Shown piece by piece: positions 1 to 5,287 of a stretch of DNA of 5,519 bases; positions within the stretch are counted from its first letter, which is position 1; each line of letters begins with the position of its first letter. The notes under the pieces are model-generated. The model made no database searches, had not been told where the DNA came from, and was given only the letters and a program-made list of their open reading frames with translations. Both the position numbers and the translations under genes were made by a program. Origin of the DNA: Oscillospiraceae bacterium (GTDB taxonomy: Bacteria > Bacillota > Clostridia > Oscillospirales > Ruminococcaceae); assembly GCA_018110855.1 (NCBI GenBank), contig JAGBFZ010000215.1, positions 1-5,519 of the forward strand. Direction: 5' to 3'.

Positions 1-2
1 CC

Positions 3-68
3 CCCGAATATGTTCCGTCTGCGTCAATGATAAGAGAGTTTATCGGCGGCAGCGAGCTGAAATACTGA
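3..68 (+). CDS. C-terminal end of an unrecognised protein (5' end outside window)
   Basis: An open frame enters from the left edge and ends at a TGA at 66-68, giving about 21 residues that finish in GGSELKY. The only support is that the frame is open from the edge, that its codons look like those of the neighbouring genes, and that a strong hairpin begins five bases after the stop, as expected at the end of a gene. The stretch PSASMIREF is faintly like the SSSxVRE segment near the end of nucleotidyltransferases such as phosphopantetheine adenylyltransferase, but this is too short to name a family. The other two plus frames give less convincing tails. Confidence 0.45.
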   Translation, partial: PEYVPSASMIREFIGGSELKY

Positions 69-72
69 TACA

Positions 73-102
73 CAGAGCGTTCGCAGCAGTGCGGACGCTC
101 TG
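73..102 (+). terminator. Stem-loop terminator candidate after the upstream gene
   Basis: CAGAGCGTTCGCA pairs with TGCGGACGCTCTG around a GCAG tetraloop. This gives a 13-bp stem with one G-U pair and no bulge, beginning five bases after the stop at 66-68. The following bases (ATTTGCATTTC) are only moderately T-rich, so the hairpin is strong but the U-tract is weak. It most likely ends transcription of the upstream gene and insulates the promoter at 148-176. Confidence 0.6.
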
Positions 103-147
103 ATTTGCATTTCACCCCCAAAAAAATTCAGCTTACCCATATGGCTA

Positions 148-176
148 TTGAAATCCCCATCTCTCTCAGATATAAT
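148..176 (+). promoter_or_regulatory. Sigma-A type promoter of the ABC/LytTR/DUF3021 operon
   Basis: The -35 box TTGAAA lies at 148-153 and a perfect -10 box TATAAT at 171-176, with a 17-base spacer. Transcription would start near 183, giving a leader of about 28 bases that includes the SD AAGGGAG at 195-201. The spacing and box quality make this the obvious promoter for the operon. It also shows that in-frame start codons further upstream (for example the TTG at 148, inside the -35 box) are not used. Confidence 0.85.
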
Positions 177-210
177 GAAAGTATCACAAAGCAAAAGGGA
201 GAGACCGCTG

Positions 211-1110
211 ATGATAATCGAAGTAAATGGACTGAAAAAATATTTCGGCGAAGTAAAAGCAGTGGACGATGTAAGCTTCTCCGTAAAAAAGGGAGAGCTG
301 TTTGGCTTTCTCGGAGTAAACGGAGCGGGAAAATCCACCACCATCAACATTCTCTGCACACTCCTTGCCCCCACCTCGGGCAGCGTAACAGTCTGCGGAA
401 GAGAGCTTGGCAGGGAGGATAACGAAATAAAGCGGCATATCGGCGTTGTGTATCAGAATAACTGCCTTGATAAGCTGCTGACGGTAAAGGAAAATCTTCT
501 CACAAGGGGAAGTCTTTATGTAAATGACAGCAAGCAGCTTAACAGCAGCATTGACAGGGTAAGCGGCATACTTGATCTGGGAGAAATACTGAAACGCCCA
601 TACGGAAAGCTCTCGGGAGGACAGAAACGCCGCTGCGAAATAGCCGCCGCACTGCTCCATTCCCCCGATATCCTGTTTCTCGACGAACCGACCACAGGGC
701 TTGACCCAGCCGCAAGAAAAAACGTGTGGGAAACGGTGAGCGAGCTTCAAAGGAACACGGGAATGACCGTTTTTCTCACCACCCATTACATGGAAGAGGC
801 TGCTCAGGCAGACCATATCGCCATTATGGACAAGGGGCATCTCACCCGCTTCGGGACCCCCTTTGAATTAAAGGAAAAATACGCCCGTGACAGGCTTATC
901 GTCACATTAAAGGGGCAGGGCTGCGAAAAGCTCCTTTCGGGAATGGGCTGCACATATTCCGTTGAGGGAGAAAAGGCAGTGATAGATATCCCCGATACCA
1001 TGTCGGCACTTCCGCTCCTTACAAAAATACAGGATATGATAAGCGGCTTTGAAGTGGTGCAGGGTACTCTTGACGATGTTTTTCTGAATGTTACGGGAGG
1101 TGCGGTATGA
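211..1110 (+). CDS. ABC transporter ATP-binding protein, DrrA/CcmA type
   Basis: This 299-residue cytoplasmic ATPase should power the ABC-2 permease encoded just downstream. Visible motifs, in order, are the A-loop aromatic Y11, Walker A GVNGAGKST (35-43), Q-loop Q82, signature LSGGQ (134-138), Walker B ILFLDE (154-159), D-loop GLDP (163-166) and the switch histidine H192 in TTHYMEEA. All catalytic positions are intact. The roughly 80-residue tail ending in TLDDVFLNVTG is the extension typical of the daunorubicin-resistance (DrrA) ATPase group. The ATG at 211 is chosen because SD AAGGGAG sits nine bases upstream and the promoter boxes exclude earlier starts; a longer frame back to a TTG at 148 would overlap the -35 box. 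The stop overlaps the permease start (ATGA). The substrate cannot be read from the sequence. Drug, peptide or lipid export, or a sensory role, are all possible. Confidence 0.93.
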   Translation: MIIEVNGLKKYFGEVKAVDDVSFSVKKGELFGFLGVNGAGKSTTINILCTLLAPTSGSVTVCGRELGREDNEIKRHIGVVYQNNCLDKLLTVKENLLTRGSLYVNDSKQLNSSIDRVSGILDLGEILKRPYGKLSGGQKRRCEIAAALLHSPDILFLDEPTTGLDPAARKNVWETVSELQRNTGMTVFLTTHYMEEAAQADHIAIMDKGHLTRFGTPFELKEKYARDRLIVTLKGQGCEKLLSGMGCTYSVEGEKAVIDIPDTMSALPLLTKIQDMISGFEVVQGTLDDVFLNVTGGAV

Positions 1111-2021
1111 GCGCATATTTAAGTCTTACAAAAAGAAACTGCCTTATTTTTCTCAGAGACAAGGGCGCTGTTATAATGTCAATGCTTTCAATGGCGATAG
1201 TTCTTCTGCTGATGGGCGTTTTTCTCGGTGATATGAACGTGGAGGAGATAACCGATCTCTTAAAAAAATACGGCGGCGCAAGAGACGAGGAAGCAGACCT
1301 TTTAAATGCGAAGATCCTCGTTCATTACTGGACGCTTGCGGGAATAACAGTTGTTAACGCAGTCATGGCGTCTCTTACCGTTATGGGTCAGATGATAAGC
1401 GACAATTCGGAAAACCGCCTTGCCGGCTTTTACTGTGCGCCTGTGAGCAAGGGGATAATTGCCCTTTCCTATATAACCGCCTCGGTTATCATAGGAACGC
1501 TTATGTGCCTTGCAGTCGCAGCGGCATATATCGCATACATCACCGCAATCGGCGGCAGTATCCCTCCTGTGAGCGATATGATATCAGCCGCACTGTATAC
1601 CCTTATGACAGTGTTCATATTCTCGCTTATAATGTACCTTGCGGCAATGTTCGTCCGCAGCACGGGAGTATGGTCGGGCATAGGCACTGTTGTGGGCACA
1701 CTTGCAGGCTTTGCAGGAGCTATATATCTTCCCATGGGCAGCCTTGCGGATGGAGCGGCAGCAGTCCTGAAATTCATTCCCATTCTCCACGGAACATCTC
1801 TTCTCCGCCGCTCATTCTGCGGAGCGATCATGGAAAAGACCTTTGAGGGGCTGCCCGAGGGAGTTCTCGAGGGCTATGAGGATTTCATGGGAATAACTGT
1901 AAAAATCGGAGACAATACCCTTTCGGATATGTCTCAGATACTCTTTATCAGCCTTTTCGGACTTGCCGCCCTTATTGCGATTCTTTTGATTTCAAGAAAA
2001 AGGAGAGCCTCCGACAGATGA
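1107..2021 (+). CDS. ABC-2 type transporter permease
   Basis: This 304-residue integral membrane protein is the likely channel-forming partner of the preceding ATPase. The pattern is that of an ABC-2 permease: a short cytoplasmic N-terminus with basic residues, a first membrane helix at about 22-41, a polar, mostly acidic loop (about 42-70), then helices near 75-97, 117-144, 155-180 and 185-208, and a last one near 278-296 followed by a basic tail (RKRRASDR). The segment NRLAGFYCAPVSK (103-115) sits where this family has its conserved cytoplasmic loop after the second helix. The polar stretch at about 235-275 is probably extracellular. The gene starts inside the ATPase stop (ATGA at 1107-1110) with SD GGGAGG six bases upstream, so translation is probably coupled. 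One permease and one ATPase suggest a homodimer of each. Helix boundaries are estimated by eye. Confidence 0.9.
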   Translation: MSAYLSLTKRNCLIFLRDKGAVIMSMLSMAIVLLLMGVFLGDMNVEEITDLLKKYGGARDEEADLLNAKILVHYWTLAGITVVNAVMASLTVMGQMISDNSENRLAGFYCAPVSKGIIALSYITASVIIGTLMCLAVAAAYIAYITAIGGSIPPVSDMISAALYTLMTVFIFSLIMYLAAMFVRSTGVWSGIGTVVGTLAGFAGAIYLPMGSLADGAAAVLKFIPILHGTSLLRRSFCGAIMEKTFEGLPEGVLEGYEDFMGITVKIGDNTLSDMSQILFISLFGLAALIAILLISRKRRASDR

Positions 2022-2455
2022 AAATAACCATTCTTGACCCGTCTCCCGAGGAAGAGGACGAGATAATAATCAAATGCCGCCGCATTGACGAGGGGCTTAT
2101 CCGTATGCTCAGAGAATACGGCGGCAGCAGCGGAAAAATGAAGTGCAAAAAGGACGGGAAGATATTTTTTATCCCGCCCGAGGAAATATATTATTTTGAA
2201 TCGGTGGACGACAAGGTTTTTGTTTACTGCGAAAAAGAGGTATATGAAATAGGTCTCAAGCTATATGAGCTTGAAGAGCTGCTGCCGCCCCGTGATTTCA
2301 TGCGCTCTTCAAAATCCTCCGTTCTGTGCCTTGAAAAGATACAAAGCCTTTCCCCCGCCTTCGGAGGACGCTTCGAGGCACTGCTTTCAAACGGGGAGAA
2401 AGTAATTATATCAAGGCAGTACGTTCCCGAGCTTAAACGCAGGCTCGGGCTGTAA
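2018..2455 (+). CDS. LytTR-domain DNA-binding transcriptional regulator (no receiver domain)
   Basis: This 145-residue protein has an acidic N-terminal section (residues 1-40, ILDPSPEEEDEIIIKCR) and a LytTR domain at about 41-143. Recognisable LytTR features are the strand EEIYYFESVDDKVFVY (55-70), LYELEELLPPRDFMRSSKS (82-100), the SLSPAFGGR turn (110-118) and the closing VIISRQYVPELKRRL (129-143). It lacks the CheY-like receiver found in AgrA or LytR, so it is not a classical two-component response regulator. This length and layout are typical of LytTR proteins encoded beside DUF3021 membrane proteins in Firmicutes, which is the case here. The start overlaps the permease stop (ATGA at 2018-2021), with SD AGGAGAG at 2001-2007. 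It probably binds direct repeats in its own operon promoter and perhaps other genes. The activation signal is unknown; control by the DUF3021 partner is inferred. Confidence 0.92.
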   Translation: MKITILDPSPEEEDEIIIKCRRIDEGLIRMLREYGGSSGKMKCKKDGKIFFIPPEEIYYFESVDDKVFVYCEKEVYEIGLKLYELEELLPPRDFMRSSKSSVLCLEKIQSLSPAFGGRFEALLSNGEKVIISRQYVPELKRRLGL

Positions 2456-2460
2456 GGAGG
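2453..2460 (+). promoter_or_regulatory. Shine-Dalgarno site that sets the DUF3021 start
   Basis: TAAGGAGG combines the stop codon of the LytTR gene with a full-strength SD. An ATG at 2462 is only one base away, too close for initiation, while the in-frame ATG at 2468 is seven bases away, which is optimal. The later ATG is therefore preferred. The overlap with the stop codon also suggests coupled translation of the regulator and its membrane partner. Confidence 0.8.
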
Positions 2461-2467
2461 TATGGAT

Positions 2468-2899
2468 ATGGATAAACTGCGCCTTATCGCAAGGCTTTTT
2501 ACACTTATCGTCTCGGGAACGCTGCTGGCAGCGGCGTCGTATATCACCTTTTTCTGGGGAGCGGAAACGGATATAAGCATTATGGTGCTGTGGCAGATAC
2601 TCGGCACATCCGCTCTCTGCTCACTGTCGGGGCTTTTTTTCGCAAGCGGCAGAAAAGAACCGTCAAAAAAGGAAATGCTTCTGCGGAATATCCTCGGATT
2701 TGCATATGTTAATGCAGTTGTGCTTACCTGTGCGTTTGCATTTGAGTGGATAGAAAATTCCGACCCCCGAATGATCGCAGGAATGGAAATATGTATAATA
2801 GCCGTATTCGGCGGGGTGTACCTTGTCGGCTATCTATCCGACTGCAGGGAAGCCGAAAAAATGAACCGTAAGCTTAACATGAACAAAAAGGATAACTGA
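2468..2899 (+). CDS. DUF3021 family four-helix membrane protein, probable partner of the LytTR regulator
   Basis: This small membrane protein has 143 residues with the chosen start, or 145 from the ATG at 2462, which is too close to the SD. Four hydrophobic segments are visible at about 10-30, 38-59, 75-93 and 103-123. A basic loop (GRKEPSKKEMLLR, 61-73) lies between helices two and three, and a charged tail rich in lysine (124-143) follows the last. The positive loop and tail suggest that both ends face the cytoplasm. Length, topology and position directly after a LytTR gene fit DUF3021. In streptococcal LytTR regulatory systems such as HdrRM and BrsRM, a membrane protein encoded beside the LytTR regulator inhibits it. 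By analogy this protein may hold the regulator inactive until a membrane signal arrives, but that is inference. No terminator follows the gene. Confidence 0.82.
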   Translation: MDKLRLIARLFTLIVSGTLLAAASYITFFWGAETDISIMVLWQILGTSALCSLSGLFFASGRKEPSKKEMLLRNILGFAYVNAVVLTCAFAFEWIENSDPRMIAGMEICIIAVFGGVYLVGYLSDCREAEKMNRKLNMNKKDN

Positions 2900-2926
2900 T
2901 ACTCAAAACTATTTACAAAATATAGC

Positions 2927-2955
2927 TTGACCTTTCCCCTCTGTTGTGCTAAAAT
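2927..2955 (+). promoter_or_regulatory. Near-consensus sigma-A promoter for the GNAT-tsaE-tsaB operon
   Basis: TTGACC (2927-2932) and TAAAAT (2950-2955) are separated by exactly 17 bases and preceded by an A/T-rich stretch (2901-2924) that could act as an UP element. Transcription would begin near 2962, giving a leader of about 36 bases with SD AGAGGGGGA (2984-2992) before the GTG start at 2998. The quality of the boxes predicts strong, probably constitutive expression, as suits a housekeeping tRNA-modification operon. Confidence 0.85.
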
Positions 2956-2997
2956 GTTAGGTAAGTATAAACCGGTAGCAGGCAGAGGGGGATTTTT

Positions 2998-4011
2998 GTG
3001 AATATTGAATATGTCTCCGAGCTGAAAAAGCCCACAGATACAATAGATCTTTACAAAGCTCTCGAATGGTATCAGCTGAGCGGCTATACCGATGAGGATA
3101 TCGAAAAGGCAAACGAGAGCTTTTACTCCTGCTATGCCTATGACGGCGATACTCTCGTCGGTTTGGGGCGAGTCGCCTCGGACGGACTAATCGCAGCCAT
3201 CATGAGCGGAATATGCGTCCGCAACGATTACCGCAGGCAGGGTATCGGTGCGGAGATAGTTAAAAGGATAGTGGACTACTGCCAGTCGGGAATATATAAG
3301 CTGAGCGTCCAGCTTTTCTGCGAGGACAGTCTTATCCCGTGGTATGAGGGCATGGGCTTTGAGAAAATGCCCGTTGGTATGAGAAAGCCAATGCCTCTCT
3401 GCGAGGAGCGCAGCGCTCTGAAAAAGAATTTCGGTGATATTTACGGAATAGAACAGCTGACCGAGATATCCGAGGATTTTTACTGGTATAATTTCGATTC
3501 CTTCGGGGATTTCAGCTATTACAGCGGCAGGGGAAGCGAGGGAATGAAAGTCCCCTTTATCCGGATGATGCTTTACACAAATGAGCCTGTGAAATTCAGC
3601 GCAGAGATCATATTTGAAAATGTCAGCGAGTTTGAAATAGGCTGTCTCGGAGTGAGAACGCCCCTTTTCGGTTTTGATATCATATGCACCGAAAAATACG
3701 GCTATGCCGAGAAAAAGCGTTACAAGATACGCTCTCTCGAGGACGACGATATCAGCTTTTTCTGTGAGAAATTCCGTATCATGAACGTTATACATCCCGA
3801 AAACAGCGTGAATATTGCCTCTCCCGAAAGGAATGTGGATGATATTTCCCGTCTGATGACAGGAGCAGAGGAAGCAGAGGCGGAATATGACGCCGCCCAC
3901 AGCGGAGAGACTCATGAGATAGGCTCTTCCGATCTGAGCGAAAAGCTGAAAAGCCTGCTTTCTGCCGCATCGGACGTTGACAAGCTGATGAAGGACATTG
4001 GCAAAATCTGA
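2998..4011 (+). CDS. GNAT-family N-acetyltransferase with an unrecognised C-terminal region
   Basis: This 337-residue protein begins with a GNAT fold (about 1-132). The motif-A helix-loop VRNDYRRQGIGAEIVKRI (74-91) carries the acetyl-CoA pyrophosphate-binding R-x-x-G-x-G pattern (79-84), and WYEGMGF (115-121) supplies the tyrosine usually near the active site. A typical GNAT protein ends at about 140-160 residues, so roughly 190 residues remain. Part of these (about 150-275) looks strand-rich, with many aromatic residues (YWYNFDSFGDFSYYSG). The rest (280-337) is acidic and helical, rich in Ala and Glu. I do not recognise this region. The GTG start is supported by SD AGGGGG six bases upstream, and no in-frame ATG exists before residue 69. 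It is the first gene of the tsaE-tsaB operon, 11 bases before tsaE. It is not a RimI by length or position. The acetyl acceptor is unknown. Confidence 0.82.
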   Translation: MNIEYVSELKKPTDTIDLYKALEWYQLSGYTDEDIEKANESFYSCYAYDGDTLVGLGRVASDGLIAAIMSGICVRNDYRRQGIGAEIVKRIVDYCQSGIYKLSVQLFCEDSLIPWYEGMGFEKMPVGMRKPMPLCEERSALKKNFGDIYGIEQLTEISEDFYWYNFDSFGDFSYYSGRGSEGMKVPFIRMMLYTNEPVKFSAEIIFENVSEFEIGCLGVRTPLFGFDIICTEKYGYAEKKRYKIRSLEDDDISFFCEKFRIMNVIHPENSVNIASPERNVDDISRLMTGAEEAEAEYDAAHSGETHEIGSSDLSEKLKSLLSAASDVDKLMKDIGKI

Positions 4012-4022
4012 AAGGAGCAGCC

Positions 4023-4487
4023 GTGAAGCCATACTCAGAAACTGTGATAACAAGCTCCCCTGAGGAGACTATTGAGGCGGGAATAAAGCTGGGCAGACGC
4101 CTTACGGGAGGCGAGGTAATTGCCTACAAGGGCGGTCTCGGAGCGGGAAAGACTACCTTCACCCGAGGTCTTGCCATGGGAATGGGGCTTGAGGATAATG
4201 TATCCTCACCCACCTTTGCCATTGTAAACGAATATCACGGAGCAAAGCTGTCCCTTTATCATTTCGATATGTACCGCATAAGCGGAGGAGAAGCCCTTGA
4301 AACAACGGGCTTTTTCGACTATATGTCCGAGGATTCCGTCATTGCGGCGGAATGGTCGGAAAATATCGAGGAGGAGCTTGACGGCAGCACCATTACAGTT
4401 GCTCTTGAGCCAACAGAAAACGGCGGCAGAAGGATAACCCTCACCGACCCGAACGGAGGAAGTAAATTTGCTGGTACTTGGAATTGA
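4023..4487 (+). CDS. tsaE: tRNA t6A37 biosynthesis ATPase TsaE
   Basis: TsaE is the small ATPase that works with TsaB and TsaD to transfer the threonylcarbamoyl group to A37 of ANN-decoding tRNAs in the cytoplasm. At 154 residues the length is normal for the family. Diagnostic features are the P-loop GGLGAGKTT (37-45), the VSSPTF switch-like segment (60-65), HFDMYR (80-85, the family HxDxYR motif) and EWSEN (about 112-116). In many homologues the residue before the P-loop leucine is Asp (GDLGAGKT); here it is Gly, probably a lineage variant that leaves the catalytic Lys43 and Thr44 intact. The GTG start is supported by SD AAAGGAG (4011-4017) five bases upstream. The last 20 bases overlap tsaB in another frame, which favours coupled translation of the two partner subunits. 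Confidence 0.95.
   Translation: MKPYSETVITSSPEETIEAGIKLGRRLTGGEVIAYKGGLGAGKTTFTRGLAMGMGLEDNVSSPTFAIVNEYHGAKLSLYHFDMYRISGGEALETTGFFDYMSEDSVIAAEWSENIEEELDGSTITVALEPTENGGRRITLTDPNGGSKFAGTWN
4455..4460 (+). promoter_or_regulatory. Shine-Dalgarno site supporting the TTG start of tsaB
   Basis: GGAGGA inside the end of tsaE lies seven bases before a TTG at 4468. The protein read from that TTG begins LVLGIDTS, exactly where TsaB proteins begin, and no ATG is available nearby. The unusual TTG start is therefore well supported. Confidence 0.8.
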
Positions 4488-5190
4488 CACATCGGGAAAA
4501 ACTGCTTCCTGCGCCCTCTGCACCGAGGACGCAGTTCTTGCGCAGAACACCTTTGTCACAAAGCTTACCCATTCTCAGGTGATAATGCCCATGGTAAAGC
4601 AGATGCTTGCCGATGCGGGCAAGACCCTTTCCGATGTGGACGGCTTCGCTGCCATAAGCGGTCCCGGGTCATATACGGGTCTCAGGATAGGCATTGCCGC
4701 AGTTAAAGGTCTTTGCTTCGGGCTTGATAAGAAATGCGCGGGAGTGTCCTCGCTTATGTCTCTTGCTTATAATTTCAAGGGGTATGATCCTGCGGGAGAC
4801 GGTTATATTATCTATTCCGTAATGCACGCACGTCAGGATCTTGTTTACAATGCGGTTTTTAAACTAATAAACGGAAATATTGTCCGTGAGCGCGAGGACG
4901 GTATTATGCCATTAGATAAGCTTGAAGGTGAGCTGGCGGGAAGAACGGGATTTGTTATCCTTACCGGAGACTATGCGGAGACCATGTATGCTTCGCTCAA
5001 GGAAAAATACAGCCATTACAAGCATATTTTCCTTGCGCCGCCGCTGCTCAGAGCGCCTCTTGCCTCAAGCCTGTGCTATGCGGCTATGGACAATGGCTTC
5101 GGTTCCCCAGATGAGCTTAATGCGGAGTATTTGCAGATAACCAAGGCGGAAAAGGAGCTTATTGATAAAAGCAAGCAGCATATGAAATAA
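4468..5190 (+). CDS. tsaB: tRNA t6A37 biosynthesis protein TsaB
   Basis: TsaB is the inactive-kinase-fold partner of TsaD, forming the scaffold of the threonylcarbamoyl transferase complex for tRNA t6A37. The 240-residue product starts with LGIDTSGKTASCAL (4-17), has the THSQ element (34-37) and the highly characteristic SGPGSYTGLRIGIA (64-77). The rest is the variable, ASKHA-like C-terminal lobe. The length fits the family, perhaps slightly longer than common homologues. The start is a TTG with a strong SD inside tsaE, and the gene overlaps tsaE by 20 bases. In many Firmicutes tsaB is followed by rimI and tsaD. Here it is followed by a terminator, so tsaD must lie elsewhere if the pathway is complete. 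The gene appears intact. Confidence 0.95.
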   Translation: MLVLGIDTSGKTASCALCTEDAVLAQNTFVTKLTHSQVIMPMVKQMLADAGKTLSDVDGFAAISGPGSYTGLRIGIAAVKGLCFGLDKKCAGVSSLMSLAYNFKGYDPAGDGYIIYSVMHARQDLVYNAVFKLINGNIVREREDGIMPLDKLEGELAGRTGFVILTGDYAETMYASLKEKYSHYKHIFLAPPLLRAPLASSLCYAAMDNGFGSPDELNAEYLQITKAEKELIDKSKQHMK

Positions 5191-5233
5191 TGGGATCTGA
5201 TCCCATGCAGAACGAGCATGCCAATATTGCAAG

Positions 5234-5273
5234 AAAAATCGGCTGATACATTCCGGTATCAGCCGATTTTTTT
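5234..5273. terminator. Bidirectional rho-independent terminator between tsaB and cysK
   Basis: ATCGGCTGATAC (5238-5249) pairs perfectly with GTATCAGCCGAT (5256-5267) around the loop ATTCCG. The stem is flanked by an A run on the left (5234-5238) and a T run on the right (5267-5273), which extend the pairing. Read on the plus strand it ends the tsaB operon. Read on the minus strand, where the A run becomes a U-tract, it ends the convergent cysK gene, whose stop lies 15 bases to the right. Confidence 0.93.
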
Positions 5274-5287
5274 ATATCTTTGAAAAC

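Noticed and set aside
105..210. Riboswitch or attenuator in the leader of the ABC operon
   Set aside because: The predicted leader is only about 28 bases, too short for a riboswitch, and the strong hairpin at 73-102 lies upstream of the promoter.
24..840. Long minus-strand open frames opposite the ABC ATPase (24-374 and 184-840)
   Set aside because: They mirror a plus-strand gene with full motif support. The minus frames have no SD or promoter, and protein text such as VDFPAPFTPRKPNSSP is the usual antisense shadow of a Walker A region.
1469..1846. Overlapping plus- and minus-strand frames inside the permease gene
   Set aside because: They lie inside the membrane-protein coding region, lack start signals, and have compositions that reflect the hydrophobic codons of the real frame.
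2894..2916. AACTGATAC and AACTATTTAC as a LytTR-type direct repeat before the GNAT promoter
   Set aside because: Only the first four bases match well and the period is 13 bases rather than about 21-22. The first copy also overlaps the DUF3021 stop region, so it looks like chance.
3187..4053. 288-residue minus-strand open frame opposite the GNAT gene
   Set aside because: It lies almost wholly antisense to a gene with a promoter, SD and recognisable GNAT motifs. Its sequence shows no known family and a composition typical of an antisense frame.
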